From: Adineta ricciae
Lineage: Eukaryota; Rotifera; Eurotatoria; Adinetida; Adinetidae
Length of the DNA stretch: 64,000 nucleotides
Direction: 5' to 3'
Assembly (NCBI GenBank): GCA_905250025.1
Contig: CAJNOJ010000071.1
Coordinates: 1-64,000, forward strand
The notes under the pieces are model-generated. The model had not been told where the DNA came from, ran no database searches, and saw only the letters and a program-made list of their open reading frames with translations. Below are positions 1 through 15,400 of the stretch, in pieces (position 1 is the stretch's first letter; the number at the start of each line of letters is the position of its first letter). A program made the position numbers and the translations under genes.

Positions 1-420
1 GATGATGTTTGTACTGAAAATAGTAACATCGAAATGACAAGTATTTGTGTAAATATTGATTTGTACGTAGCTCGTTAATATCAATGCTAATTTCGTCTAG
101 TCACAATAAAGTGATAAACCCCTATTGAAGACTTTGTCAGAACGAGGTAAATCATTAATCGAAAGGAAAATAAAGAAAACATTACAATTTTGATAGTTTA
201 ATAGATTGTTTGTTCAACTGCTTTTTTTGTGCCTTTTATATTAAGAGGAAACACCTCAAAACATATGAAGTCAATTGCTGCATTAGAAAGAATTCTATTA
301 ACTTGAAAGTAAACAGAAACCACTGGAGAATGTTCTCAGACAATGTCCTACAGAACATGACAAATAATAGCATCGACACAGATTTCATCATCATCTTATA
401 TCACATTGTTTTCTCTCTAG
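1..420. other. Non-coding start of window, probable intron
   Basis: I see no convincing coding segment. The stretch ends in a pyrimidine-rich tract and AG at 419-420, directly before the first exon of the giant gene. It is therefore most simply the 3' part of an intron whose upstream exon lies outside the window. The short open frame at 210-521 has no supporting features. Confidence 0.5.
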
Positions 421-3400
421 CATTCTCAAACACCAACAGCTCTTCGAACGAGTTATGTAGCACCTGCTCAGAACTTGGACTTCTTCCAAGATATCATTCA
501 AGAAAGTTTTCGCGGTATTGATGCATCCATTGCCGGCCATGTTTCGAATGCATCACAGTATACCAAACAAACTGCTCGTCATCCACCAGTAACTATATCA
601 CAAATGAAACCATTGGATACTGACAGCGATGTTGAAATTAAATCGAATTCATCGTTTTGGTCGGATGAAGAAGAAGATCAACTATTCGATGATGATCGAC
701 GTCAAACGATTCCGCATCAGAAACAATTAGCACGATATCTATCAACGGTCAATCGCTCACTACTCGATCGGCCAAGTGATCTGATTGCTGATTTTTATAT
801 TTCGAAATTGAATCGTGGTATGCAAGATGGCGTACGAAATGTAGAAAGTATTGCACGTGATAAAGCACTGATGAGACAAAATCATAATCGAGAATTTCGA
901 GATGAGCCAACTAATAAACTGGGTCGAAGTTTATCAGCTGAACATTTGTATCAAGTTCGAAAAGAACATTTGCGTTATAAACAACCGTTCAACACACCAA
1001 CGTCGTTTACAGTGGAAGATGTGGCTGATATTTACAAACCATTTGTTTTGGAAAATTACAAACGAAAGATTGCTATTGAATTAGAACGACGTCGAAGAGA
1101 AAGACAAGGACAATTAATGGCTGGTTTGTACTAACGGGCGAATTAGTTTGCATTTCAATTTGACATGTTCATTTTAGGTATTGGTGCTTCACCTATGTAT
1201 ACATCCGATGCAGATATGGGTAGTGTATTAAAGTCCTCGCAACCACCCATCATCGAATTGCCAATCAATGCCATCGCTGATCGCGTCTACCGTCCATCGA
1301 ATTTAACGCAAGCTCGTGTTGTTCGTACGAATGAACAAGGAGTTTCTATATACGCAGACGGTTCAAATAACGACGTGATTGTTGTTCGACCACCGATTGT
1401 ACGAACAACCGACGTTGTCATGGGTCGAGCACATAGAACTCTGACTGATGATGGTAACACCGATGTTGTACATCACATCGGTATTGCTTCACCGCCAACG
1501 TCATTTTCACTTGTTAAACGACCAACTACACAAATACACATGTCTACTACAAGCACATCAGATCAATATGAAACACCGCGTGTAATTACAGTCGCTCCTC
1601 CGGATTTTCCACAACGTATTCAGACTCATATTCGAACTGAGCGCGCTGATGACAATGTAGTTCAGCCGCATACAAGTGAGCTCATCGATGGTCCATTAAC
1701 TTCTTCTCAGCAAGTGCTGTATCAAAATGGCGAATACGATCCAAGTCTACGACGACCCGTTCAGGTAAAGAATAGTTTGATCATAAATAGTATTTACTGA
1801 CTTCGAACTGAGATCGTTGACATAAAATATATCTTTATTCCACTTTAGATAATTACTTCAAGTGAAGTTACAATCACGTCAACACCTCGTCCACAAGCCA
1901 AGATTTATACACCATCTCCACCACGAGAACCTATACGCATATGTCAAGCTGATCGCATCGAGACTGCATCTGGAAATTATGATCTATCTATGGCTAAAGT
2001 GCAACCAATTCTAACATTAAACCAGGGTGAAATCCGTGAACTAAATCTGTTGGCACAACAAGCACAACGTTTACAGATACCACTACAGGATTACGAACAT
2101 GCCATGATTATGATCACACCTGATCAACCACAATATCAACATGATATTGGCCGACAACCACTTCTATTAGCTGCTGCTAATATTGGTCAATTACACGATG
2201 AAACACAGGAACAAGTGACTAACCATATTGAACCAGATATTCGACCACAAAATACGCAATTGATCACTCCTATCCCTGAACATATGGCTAAAGTTGAACA
2301 AGATATTGCCGTTTTTGAAAATATCTCATCAACAAACATTCAAACACCTTCTCGAAATCGATTGAACGAGGTTCCGTCAGACAGCGGTATTGTCTCCTTA
2401 AATACCTCCCAAGCGAGTGAACAACCTATCGTATTAAACGCATCTCGTATTCGTCTGTTAGAAACTTCCGAAGAACATCGATTAGAACAATTACGCGAAG
2501 ATGATTATTATCAACGACGTATACGTGCATTAGATCTTCTTCGTCAAGTTGAAACAGACCCAAATATGAACATTCAGCCTATTTATCATACTCCAAGTCA
2601 AATTTTTGAACACATAACACCTATCCCGGCGTCCAATATTATTACAGCACAAACACGTATTACTGACACACACCGAATCAATCGAATTGAAACATTAGAA
2701 CATACTGATAAACCTGTTATTTACGAAACAATCGACCAAGAAATTGTTCAGAGAATTCCTCCACAACAATATGTGACAAGTACAGATGTTCGACAAGATA
2801 ATCGGACAAGTAATCGAGCTGAAAAACATCAAGTTAAATGGGAAGAACCAAGGCCAGCCAAAGAGCATCGTTCACAACAAAATCAATTGACTGACACCAC
2901 ATACGAACATACCAGTCCATTTACTTCTGATCCATATTCCGCACGACACAATCTACATTCAACAGAAGAACCTTCTCAACTTTTATCAACATCGAAACAC
3001 ACCCAAGACAATATTGTCTATAATTATGGTGAGTAAATTCAAGTATTTAGAGTGTTTTTCGTTTCACTATGAATCATGAATCATTAGAAGTGCCAATTAT
3101 TGAAGTATCTATCACTATACCAGCTTCATTTTTATGTGAGTTACGCTGCTTTACTATAGCTCTGATTGTTTGATATTGCCCAAAAAGAAAAAAAACTGTC
3201 GATTTTCATCTCGTTTCAATTAAATATGCTTATACAGATTTCATTCGTGTTTTTATTAGGTGAAAAAAATGAAGTTCCATTGTCTCGAACATCATCGTTT
3301 AGTTCGGATCAAAATTTAAAACGTCCAACAACCGATTCAGCACGTATTGAATACGATCGTCGTAGTTTATCATCACTCGATGATATAACTCAACCAGTAT

Positions 3401-6400
3401 CCTACCATCCACCAACACGAACACAGCACGATCAACATTTTATTACTCAGGTAAATACACTTCATCAAATAGCCTTTAAAAACAGGCACCTTCTTCCAAT
3501 CAAAGCAATCTATTGACTAAAAATATAACATTTCGTTTCTATTTTCAAAGGATATGGACGTAGAACCAATGGCTTTACGTGAAGAAACTGCCATTGAAAA
3601 CGAAGTTTCTTACGAAGGTTCGCTTGGTCGTGCATCATTACGTGGTCCTATCCAATCATTGAATGCCCCGAGAACGGTAAGTGTAACACAAGTGATTCTT
3701 AGAAAGCTGCTCGATGAGGTGTTGGATAATTATGACACACTTACATATGCATAGTAAAAGAAAAAAAAACATAGCATATGGTAAAAGGTCTCACAAACGG
3801 GAAAATAATATTATTTCTTTCTTGAATATTGTTTTCACATTGAATCTTGCAGCTTCATTTGCTTGCTTTTCATGTTGTATCCACACACTCGTTCAGTACG
3901 AGCTCATGTGCTTTGTTTTTTTTTGTTATTCTTTCCTCCCATGATTTTCACATATTCACCAAATCCAAAACACATGCATCCTATATATATCCTTCTAGCT
4001 TGCTGAGACAAATATCCCGGCTTTGCTGCTCGAAGAGCTGACTACTGCTATTTCAGCTGTTGAAGAACAGCATGCTACACAAATAATGAATAGTGGTTAC
4101 GATCCAGAGACGTTCGCAAGAATTGAACAAGGCAATCGAATTTCCACTGTTGTCTACGATACAGATTGGAAAGATGAACAAACCAAGGCACTCACCACTG
4201 AAATGCGACCCAACTCAGCTATGGCGCAAGAAAAACGGCCATCAAACACCGAATATGAGCAGGCCAAAATTCATTCTCCCAAAGCGATTCTTGCTCGTGA
4301 ACGCTTCGAACGTATGGAAAACAATAATCAGGAAACAACGGCAGATATCGAAACGCAAGTCCGTCAATCCGATCATGTGTACGAAAGCGTTCATTCGTAT
4401 GATGACCTCGTTTCAGTTGAACATCATACTAATGAATCGTACGAAGATTCACTTCTAACCGAACACGCAGTAGATAATCAAGAAATCCTATGTCGTCCTC
4501 TGACTCATCATCTGCAAATGACTGATGAACACGCATCATTATTATCAGATGATTCTCTTCATACACATCACCGAGAGAAAACTAATGTAAATTTAAATGA
4601 CGTAGCTTCTTTAGAAAATCCTCTTCGTTCTACTGCTTTTGTAACCCTAAGTTATCCCCATCAGAATCAAGAAATCAACCCACCATGGCAACGGATCGTA
4701 GACGAACATCTTCTCGAACAATACCAGCACGAAAATCTCCGACTTCAAACAGAAGAACCATCACCACGATATTTACCAGCGATCTTACCCCCTGCAAATG
4801 AACAGTCCTTACATGAGTCAGAGAATTATGTTAAAGCCTTGCGGCAAGCATCTCCAGTACACGAATACGTTGATATTCAAAGTACTGACCGCATACAATT
4901 GGTACCATCCCAACAAATCAATCAATCACGACCGATCTATCGCGTTCGCCAACAACAAGTTTCATCAGCGGATGAACTTGATTATTCAACAATTTCCTCA
5001 ATTCATCCTGATCACATTGATCAAATTGATGCATCCGTCTCAAATCCACCGTTAGTCGACACTGTTCATATTCAATCACCACCCACTGTCGTCGACATTG
5101 AAGTTCGGGTTCGACCAACCTATTCAGACACATCATCACTGCCAGATATGGATGCATACTTAACTCGCTTTGAAGATACATTCGAACCTGAGCAACATTT
5201 ACCATTGGTCGATCAAATTTCTCTCTCGTATGCGACGTCCTTTCGCTCAAATCATGATAGTACACGCCGTGCTATCGAACGTTATGAACAAGAGCATCCC
5301 TATTTCAGCCGAGCTCTGCCAACAGAATGGTTCACATCGAACATCTTTCCACACGATGAGCAACTAGTCGAACAATGGACTGTAGAGAAAAATCTCGAAA
5401 CAATTCAACAGCAACAACAACGTCAGCAAGAACAGGTAGAGTTGAGAACTAATACTGAGTGTGCAAGTGTTAACCTTTCTGCTGTTACTACTGATGCTTC
5501 TTCTGTTGGTGAGAGGTTCGAAGAAGAGAAATCGACTAGTAATACTACCGATACAACAAACAGTGAACAACAAATCAATCAAATTGCATCAGCAGTTATT
5601 ACGAGCCATTGTTCACCAACAAGTGATTATGAAACCGATTCACTTGACAAAGACAACGATACAACGTCTACAACTACAAGCATGGACGGCGGTCTAATCG
5701 TCGCGACTACCCCAATGCAACAAAACATACCAGATCAATCTTCAGATAGTAAATCTGTTGATGATTTAATTGATACACTAGAGAATGAACAAAAGGACAA
5801 GACAGATCTCGTCAAAGATCTCCTCTTGACACTTAGTTATGACCAACATGAAGCTAAAGATATGTACCGTGCTAAGGAACATGAAATTGTTGAACAAGAC
5901 GACCATCTTCTTCCATTCAATTTCGATGATCATCAACGTGAACTATTAAATATCTTTTTCGAACCAGCTCATTTTCATTTACCATTGATCAATGAAATTT
6001 CCATCTATCAAATCACTTTTCATAATGAGCATCCATTGTTTTCTCCTTCTTCAACGCTTCCTCTCGCTATCACAGATCACGATGATCATCTCCTATCCAA
6101 TGAATGCAAAACAAATGAACAAGAAATACTTTCCATTGCCGAAGTTCAGGATCAATCCGATCACGAAGAACATCTTCAAAACATCACACCCAAACATGAA
6201 CACCTATCCCACATCGAACATTATCATATTCAATCATTGCATTCATTTGGTGAAAATCTTTCTGTTCATATTGATGAGCCACCGAAAATCATTGAGTATG
6301 AAGACGAACAATCAATTGGAAGTATTTTACCTGATGTCATACCATCAACTATAGCAACTCAAAGCGAGGTAAAATATGATCAATGCAGCAACACGAGACT

Positions 6401-9400
6401 AGAGAAGCAGGGTCGCTTCTGTATGCATGTTCATTATTTGTTCGTTCAATCAAATAAACTATACTTGTAGTCAATCAATGTATTAGGATACGAAGTTCAT
6501 GATGAAATTACTTCGAACCTCTTACTATTTTTGTTGTGCATGTTAACGCTTCTTGCTTGTGTTTGCTTCTTGTTCTTTTGCACTAATCAATCACTTTGCT
6601 AACATGCTATTTGCTTTAAACTAATGCATTTGCATGCTGTAGATAATATACTTTATGGGCAGTAGTGACACTAACCATTAACTTTTAATATGTTTTTTTC
6701 TTATGAGATAGAACTGTTCGATAAAGTTTTCGAGAAGACATATCTCAATACTATATCAGTTTTATTTAATACATAGTCGTTCCTTTTATCTAATCAAACA
6801 AAAAATTCCTCTTCATAGCTTCGATAGCCTTCACATACATATGTTTAATATTAAGTAGGAATAGATATAATGTGAGGAATTCTAACGAAATAAACACGAC
6901 CTAGTCACTTTTTCTTTCTTTTGATCAATCCATCGAGGATTGATCAGAAGAAGAAAAAACGCTGAAATCATGAGTTGAATGTGAGGTGTGTTAGGTAAAT
7001 ATAAACATATAGTAATAGACCAGTGTTTTATCACGAAATAAAACAATTAAAAGAATGCACGTCCCGATTAGTGTCCAGCTTTCATTTATTCGTTCAAACA
7101 AACACACGTGCATATAGAGGAGAAAATCTAAAGAGAAGAGAGAGAGAGAAGAAATGAAGTATCATTTCTACCCATTGAATCCGTCTAAATGCCAACATCA
7201 TTATATTCATTCTTCATAACCTATGAACTGAATAAAAGAAACATACTGTTCATGCCAACGGGCAACTAACATATCTTCTCTTCGTCTTCATCATCTTGAT
7301 CATCATCAACAACATCACACATTGAGAGTATGAATAAGTTGTATGTCTTATCGGTCTACAGTCGATGAGTCGAGACACAATCCGCTCTCTCCCTCTTCTT
7401 GTTATTCTTCATCTTTTTCTTCTTATTCATCATCTTTTCAAAAGAGCAGTCAGTCAGAGTCGATATGGGTGATAGTGATCTTTTTATATGTATAAAATGT
7501 ATTCAACGGTCGAGTAGTCCTGTTAGTACAGTGTTGTATATATACATCGACATACATCGATAAAGGCAAAAAGAATATGCATAAGTAGTGCAAATTGAGA
7601 AGGTCATCAGCTTGTAGAACTAAGATAGGGAATCCCTACTAACACAATAGAATATTAAAAAACTTCTTCAGTTGATTTGACAATGAACTAAACTAAGTGT
7701 TACATATCAACAATTATCTTTTCTTTCTGTCTTTTATCTAGGAATATATTCAACATGAAGCAAGAGAAGTAACTATTTTGCCAACAGATCCAGCAATTGA
7801 ACCAACAGAATTTTATTCATCATTTGATCGAACCGAAACTGCGCGACAAAGCAAACACAGCTATAATTTAGAACGCTTATCTGAACAGAAATATGTCGAA
7901 ATCAATATAGCCACGCCTACACCATCAATGCGTAAAGGTAAAACAAACGTTTTTTCTCTTATCGGAATCGATATAAATTCGACATTTACACACGCACGTC
8001 TCTCTGATTCATCTCAAAAAAATAATACCTTTGTGTCATAGTAGTTGCGATAATAATTATTCGAAACAGCGGTATGAGGACGACAATTTATATATATTTG
8101 CGATCGACGTATACACTCAAACGAAGAAAAAAGGAATCCGAGAAAAATGTACATGTATATATATATATACATTTATATAGAATGAGTTGTTAGGATTTCA
8201 ACGAAGCCGTAAATATTGCCCATCGAATACATCATTAGTATTATTAGCATTGTGCGTTTTAGAAATCAACACTTATCTGTAGGTAAAAAAAGAAGAAAGC
8301 AGTATCTTGATAGTTCGTTACTTCCTTTGTCTTCTCTTTGTGTGCATTTTTTTCTTCTTCTTTGTTTTATCAATTTCTTTCTTGTGCGAAATCAGAACGG
8401 AACAAATGTGCTGTCCTCATTTTCAGTTCGACACAAGTTTACATGACGAGTACCGACCGATTTCTTCTTCGAACAGACCTTTTCTAAGAAGTCGAAGGTA
8501 AAATATTTTCTTTCTCGCTCACCAGTGATGATGATGTTGCATAGTAAAATCTCGCTAGTCATAAAACTTGAGCGGTGTGGAAATGGCAGATCATAAAATC
8601 TATCGAATAAAACCTACTTCAACTGTACTTATTTCTTTTTCCGTCTACTTGAACTTGTCATCTCGGCATTTTTACCTTCTTTTTTGTTAAATACATCTGA
8701 TCAAATCTGACTACTAGTCGTTTCATTTTGCATCTTAACCATTCAGACATCTATTGAAATAGACAAAATTTCAACCGTGTTTTTTCTTTCTCTACTTGAT
8801 CATGCGTCGAGTTATTTGTTCAGAGTATATGCCATCAAAATAATCCTTAAGTATGTTGAAGTTTTGTCTACAATCAGTGGATATTGATAACAGAAAGAAA
8901 GAGAAGAGGTATTGAGTTTCTCATTCATCTTGACTACAACCACTACCACTAGACAGTACGGTAGTCCGACGAAGAGAAGGAGAAAGGATTACGTGACACG
9001 ATATCATTTCTTTCATATAACATTCAAGATATTGAACATCTCGTTAAAACTAAAAAAATAATAAATATAGAATTAAATCTTTAAGTCAAATAGACAAATC
9101 GAAAGGAAAGAAGTTAGAATTGAAGGTTGCGACTACTTCTTTTTTTTTCTCTCTCACTTCTCACTTTCTCTTTCTTTATTGATTTGATTCTTTCATCATT
9201 ATTGTAAGAACTCAAGGATATTCGTATTCCATTATAGGTATGTTTCGTTGAGAAGAAAAATGAAACAGCTCAAATGACGTGCGCAAAAGGCAAGGTCATG
9301 GAATGTGTATAGGATGCACCAATAGCTGAGAAAATCTCCTTGAAAAAATCTTTTAATATACACGCACATAAATCTTCATAGATGTTTTTCTTCATAGAAA

Positions 9401-12400
9401 TGATTAGAACTGGAACATTGAGTAGATGAATGTAAAACATGGCAGAAACATTTCTTTCTTTCTATTGATCTGCTTTTCTTGTTCTATAGAATAAAATAAC
9501 ACGAAAATAAATACGCCTCAACTTGTGTTGACGCGCTTACTTTTGTGTCCCGATATTGACGAGAAACGACAATATTTTTTAAAAGGCCTGTCGGTAAATA
9601 CAGAAGTGCCACTGAGCGATACTTGTGTAAGAAATCAAACGAACAAAGCCGCAGAGAAAGAGAAAAAGAGAACGATTGCAATGATTCGTATATTGTCATT
9701 ACTTCCTCGGACGATATTTTGGATTTTGTGTGCTGAGGGTATAGGCTATGATTAGAAGAGAAAGAAGAGAAGAGAAGATGAAATTTAGAATCATTTCGAT
9801 TATGACGGTTGAGAGAGAAAAGTTTTGAACTTTATCGAATATAACAATCGCTTTGTTCTCGCTTTCTCTTTATTAAATTCCACAGAAAAAGAAGAAAAAA
9901 AAAGAAAGAAAGAAAAGGTAATCAATTGTCGATAGGTATGTGGAAAATGAAAAAAATCTACTGAAGAAGATACCGCAGCGTACCCGTTCTTTACACTATA
10001 AAACAAAAGACTAAACGGTACCAACAACGATAGTCTCACTTCATCCTACACTTCGATTTTTTCTCTCCCTTCCATTTATTGAATAAATCCTGATAAGACA
10101 AGTGATTCTTCTTCTTCTTCATCATCTTTCCACTACCTATACAAATACTTCCTACTGCTTCACAAATACTGAACAACGACTAGCAGTAGTTATTATTATT
10201 CTTCATAATCAATTATTCTTTCTCGGCACACGAAATTCGAAAGGAAAAGTTCCATGTACTAAGAAGATTTGTCTTCTTGAATAATGAACATATCATCATC
10301 GTCTTCATCAATGAATAGAACAAGCGAATTCCAACCAAATGCTTCGACACCGACGGGTGCCACGCTGAGACTAACTATTGAATATCGAAGTAAGATTAAC
10401 AAAGCAAAACGAATTAGTCGGCTCAGTTTTTTTTCAATTTCATATATTCGAGTGTTAAATGAACTACATCTTTACATACACATGTAATATAAAGAGTCAA
10501 TTGAGTTACGAAACAAGAGCGTGGAGAAGGTTTAATAATTTCATCATCGATCATTGAAAGTTTCAAGTACTCGCTCCTCCTCCTCTTTTCTTTCTTTATT
10601 TCTCTTCTCATAGTTAACACTCAGACAATCGTTTTCTGCGGTTTCTCTTTCACTGAATCTATGTATATAATACATATGTACATAGTCTTTATATATATAT
10701 ATATGTATATACCGGGAGGATTGATGATCAATAATCTGAATAGAAAATATACTTGTACACATAAAAAACAGAAATGTGAGAAGGACAACACGTTGACATA
10801 AATGAAATCATAGTAAATGAGTTCTGTTGATTTTGGCGTCTTTTTTTCATTACTATGAAAGAGAAGAAAATACATAGAATTCGTTACTAATGACTTTTCC
10901 TCTTTGTGAATTTAGTTCGTCCGACACCTTCAGGTCGTTTCATAGAAGACCTTTCGATGGAGAATACCATTGATACAAGAGAAGAAAAAATTGAATATCA
11001 TTACATTGAAGATCGAGATAATCTTCAATATGCGTCCACATTAACAAAAGATCATTCGGAACATTTACCACCGAAACATCTACCAGTCGAACAACATCCA
11101 AATCTGGAACGCGCACGTATATTATTAACATCAGATGCGCCAGCAAGCAATACCAATCAAGATGATGAAGTTTTAATACGTGATACAATTGTTCAACATA
11201 TAAGCGAAGACGAAAAATCGACATCAAGTGAAGAAGTTGTGTTTGAAGAATGGAGCGAAGAGTTTCGTTGCCGTCGTACCGAAGTGTATGATCAGCAAAC
11301 ACATAAACTGTTGCGTACAACTATTGATGAAACAAGTGAACGTGTTAAAAGTGATGTTATCAAAGAGGAATACAAAGAGAAAAACGAACGCATCAAAGGA
11401 CATAAAAGCTATGACGTTGTCAAAGAAGTTTATCGACGTGTACCGGCACACACAGTTGATCCAAACAAGACAACGATTGTTAGTACTGTTGATGATTCTC
11501 AAAGTCATCTTTACGAGGAAATAGCACCAGGCCCATCTTCGGTACGACCAACAACTTCATCAGCCAATGATAAAAGAATAGTTATTGGTATGTGTGCTCT
11601 TTTCGTTCGTGAATATTGACCTTTATTTTTTGATCTATAAATCTCATTTTAGAACATAAACCAGGTAACGATCAATGGACATCAGAAGATATCTACACAA
11701 CCGAAATTGTTTATGATACCAAACTTGCTCGAGATATTGAATCCTCGACTCATCTCGATCGCTCCAATGTGCGATTTGATTCGAGAACTCCAACTCCAAC
11801 ACCACCACCACCACCATCATCAACCAATTATGATCGTGTTCGTATGGGGCAATATCCACCCATACCATCTGCAAATCAAGCGACCATATCAACAGTACCA
11901 TCATCAAATTATGACCGTATATCTAGCATTGTAACAACTACTACCACACATTTACCCGAACGACGTCCTACAGAACGTGAAGAACATGTTAGTGAGGAGT
12001 ATGAAGTCGAATTCGAACGTCGTCACTTAGATCGACGTTCGCCGTTCAATCAACATCAAACAACAAATATTGGTACTCGACAAGGACGCGATGAAACATC
12101 TGAGGAAGAAGTTTCTGATCCATATGTCATCACTGGTGGTAATACATATTCTGGATTAACAGCAATCGTTGACGAAGCTAGCCAACGACGAAACTCAGAT
12201 TGGAGACAAAAACTCAAAGAAGTCTATACACCAACATCCGACGACGAACGATTTGACCAGGTAAAGAGAAACACAGGCAGCAAAATCATAAGTTTTGTTC
12301 TCCTGAGCATTTCATACAGAAAGAGATATTTTAACACAGAAATCTCATTTCCCCTATTCCCTATATGTCGCAGTTTGGAAAACAAATCAATGGCAGTTAT

Positions 12401-15400
12401 GCAGCACAACGTGTTCTCATTGTTCCAACGAGTAACCAAGAACAAGTAAACCATTTGGAAAGAAAGGTACCTGCACAAGACAAAGCATCTCCCCTACTCC
12501 GTCATGTTATCAAAGAGATTCTTGTTTGTCGACCTCGAGGATCATCATCATCATCACCAGAAAAAGCACTACACCACCAAATATCACATGATCCTCTATT
12601 GTTGAATGAGATAACAGACGAGAAAGAATCAGCACTAGATGCTGATGATGTAAGTGATGAGAATACGAACAAATCCTTGCACGTTTGCATGCATGTTCAA
12701 TCAAAGATGATCCTTATACTTTTTTCTCCTTTCGTTCAAATCAATTGTGTTATGTATCTATTCATCAAAGGTCAACCTTCTACATCATCATCTTCTTCTT
12801 CTCATATTCCTATGATTGATATTATTTTTATACACATTTCTTATTAATGTTCGAATAAATGAAGTTTTTTTTACATATTTCTCTTCATTTAGACTGCTCG
12901 TTCACGCGAAACAACAAAGAAAGTGATTTCAGTTGCACGTACCGATGATGAACGACCACAACCTCCAAGACGCTCATCATCATCATCGTCCATCATTGAC
13001 GATCGCCGAACTCGATTTGAACAGCAACAACAATTCGATAGTTCAAGTGGTTTTAGTACCAATGTTAGTGATAAACCTACATTTGGTCGCGTAGGTGAAC
13101 TCAAAACTGCATTTGAATCGTCCACAACAACAAGTACAAGAGATGATAGTTCAAAATTCCGATCAACAACAACACCTGGTCTAATCGAACAACGTCGACG
13201 CCTATTCGAAGATCAAGAACAAACCAATAAAGAATGGTCACCAACAAATCGTCGACCGGTAAGAATCAAGCACTACTATTTTCCTAATTTTTAAGATAAT
13301 TCTTCAGTTAATATACTCAGCTTGCCCTGGGTCAATACTCGCTTATCTTTTCTTGAGTGTTTGTTTACGTCTGCGTAGATTTGCTTGTCCCCCTATTCTC
13401 TTATTATACTAATCGGTAAGGAAAGGAGTAAAATCAATTTACTTAAAAGATTATAAATCATCAATCGTCATCTCCTCCAACAAAATATTACATTGACAAT
13501 TGTCACACCACAGAAACGAGTTCATCATAGACATCTCTGATGTCTTGAATGTATGCAATGTATGTATGTATTTCTAAACCACACTTATCTATTGATGATT
13601 TCTTTATTGTTTTTTACGTTTTGACAATGATCAAATCACTTCGTTTTTATCTCTGTGACTTAAGCACTTCGAACGAGAAGAACAAGAAAGAGAGTGGTTG
13701 TTCACGAGCTAATCCATGTTATACATACGACACCGGAGAGAAAGATTGAGTGAGCTTCACACACATACGTATGCAGACACATTTAATCACGACGAATATA
13801 ATGAGAAAAGCGAAAAACAAATGATGCACGAGAAAGGAAAATGTCGAGTTTTCAGAGGAAAACTGTCTATCTTCCAGGTAGGTAATATCCATTCTCTCTC
13901 AAGTCCTTTGTGCATAGAAAAAAGTTCGCAAATTTTTTAAATACCTTCTGTATCTGATTAGGTTGATGAGTTTTCATCAAATGAACGTCGCATGAGTGAA
14001 ACTCATACTGCACCGTCACGTGTTAGTGCGATTAAATCAACATTGGAATCATCAACAACTAAACAACCTGAACCTTTGCCCGTGACTCATACTAAAGTTG
14101 ATGTAACAATCAAAGAGAAACGAACAATTTCTTCTGTTGATTCGGATGGTAGTGGGGCATCACCACCTATTCATCAAAGCACACCAAAAGTAACGAAACA
14201 AAGACTAGATGACGATGCTGGGCATGAAAGCGAAGATGAACTCAGTGATCTAACAAATAAACAAGAGCAACATCGTCGACAATCGAAAACACGTCTACGA
14301 GACTTCTCACAAAGCACTGCTCAAACAGTTGATTCGACATATCTTAATCAACGAACAAAACCGTCGTTCAATGAAACCAATATGGAAAGTATTCTTTCGC
14401 ATGTACCGGCAAGTAAAGGTTAGTTTATATCTCTCTCGCAAAGATTCGTTAGGTTTTCGAATCAATTTCTTCTCTTATCATTAGGCAAAGGTCTCCTAAT
14501 TGAACTTTCACCACATATCTCTCATGAATCACCAATCACAAGCACAACAACGACAAAAGCCGTTCGTGATACACATAAGTTGGTGACAGGTTCTGATTCG
14601 GGCATTTTTGAGTACTCAACAGCAACAAGTCAACAACCACCTGCAGCTTCTTCGTCATCATGGCGTAACAATGTTTCAGTCTCAGTCAATGATGATGCGA
14701 ATCGTTCACAAACAGTTCGCGACAGTGGTGTCTATCTTGACTCAACAGCTACGACAGCTGGCAGTCAACGCTTTGGTCGACGACAACCTTCTGATACTGA
14801 TCAAACAACAATTCACGGCGGAGATGATTCAGTTTCACGCTCAACATTCCGATATGAAACTGAAATCATTTCCACTGATCAGTTGAATCAACGTCAACCA
14901 CCACCACCACGTAACGTTCGTCCAACAACTCGTTCACCAATACCAGATTACGAAACAATTGCTAACTACCATAGTGGAACGGGTTCTCAACGCCGAGTTC
15001 CAGTTACAACCGAATCGCGTACTATTCGACCAAAACCATTAATTGTCGATGAAATTGAAACGATAGAAACAGAAACACGTGTCGAATGTCAAGTACAACG
15101 TACACATGAAATCAAAGAGTCAACCACAAAAACCGAGCGATCAAGCAGTCCGGGGGCAGCGAAAAAGATCATTACTACAACAACAACTACGACAACAACA
15201 ACTGCTGCACCCACGATCCGCTCACCAGAAAGTTTATCGGATGAAATCATCCGTACAACAACACCGTCAAAACGAGTCCTACTCAATGAACGACCTCAAT
15301 ATTATGATTCGAATAAAAACTATGGTATGATGATCTCTAAAAATGAAATAATATTCTTTACGGTTGCTTTATTTTAGATTCACCTATTGCTATTCGTTCA

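Noticed and set aside
9484-10039. Overlapping open frames in the large intron
   Set aside because: Composition follows CTTTCTTT/AAAGAAAG tracts and contains no protein-like pattern.
11224-11508. Minus-strand open frames within giant-gene exons (also 10940-11320, 4918-5265)
   Set aside because: They are antisense shadows of the coding strand, with no start context or family features.
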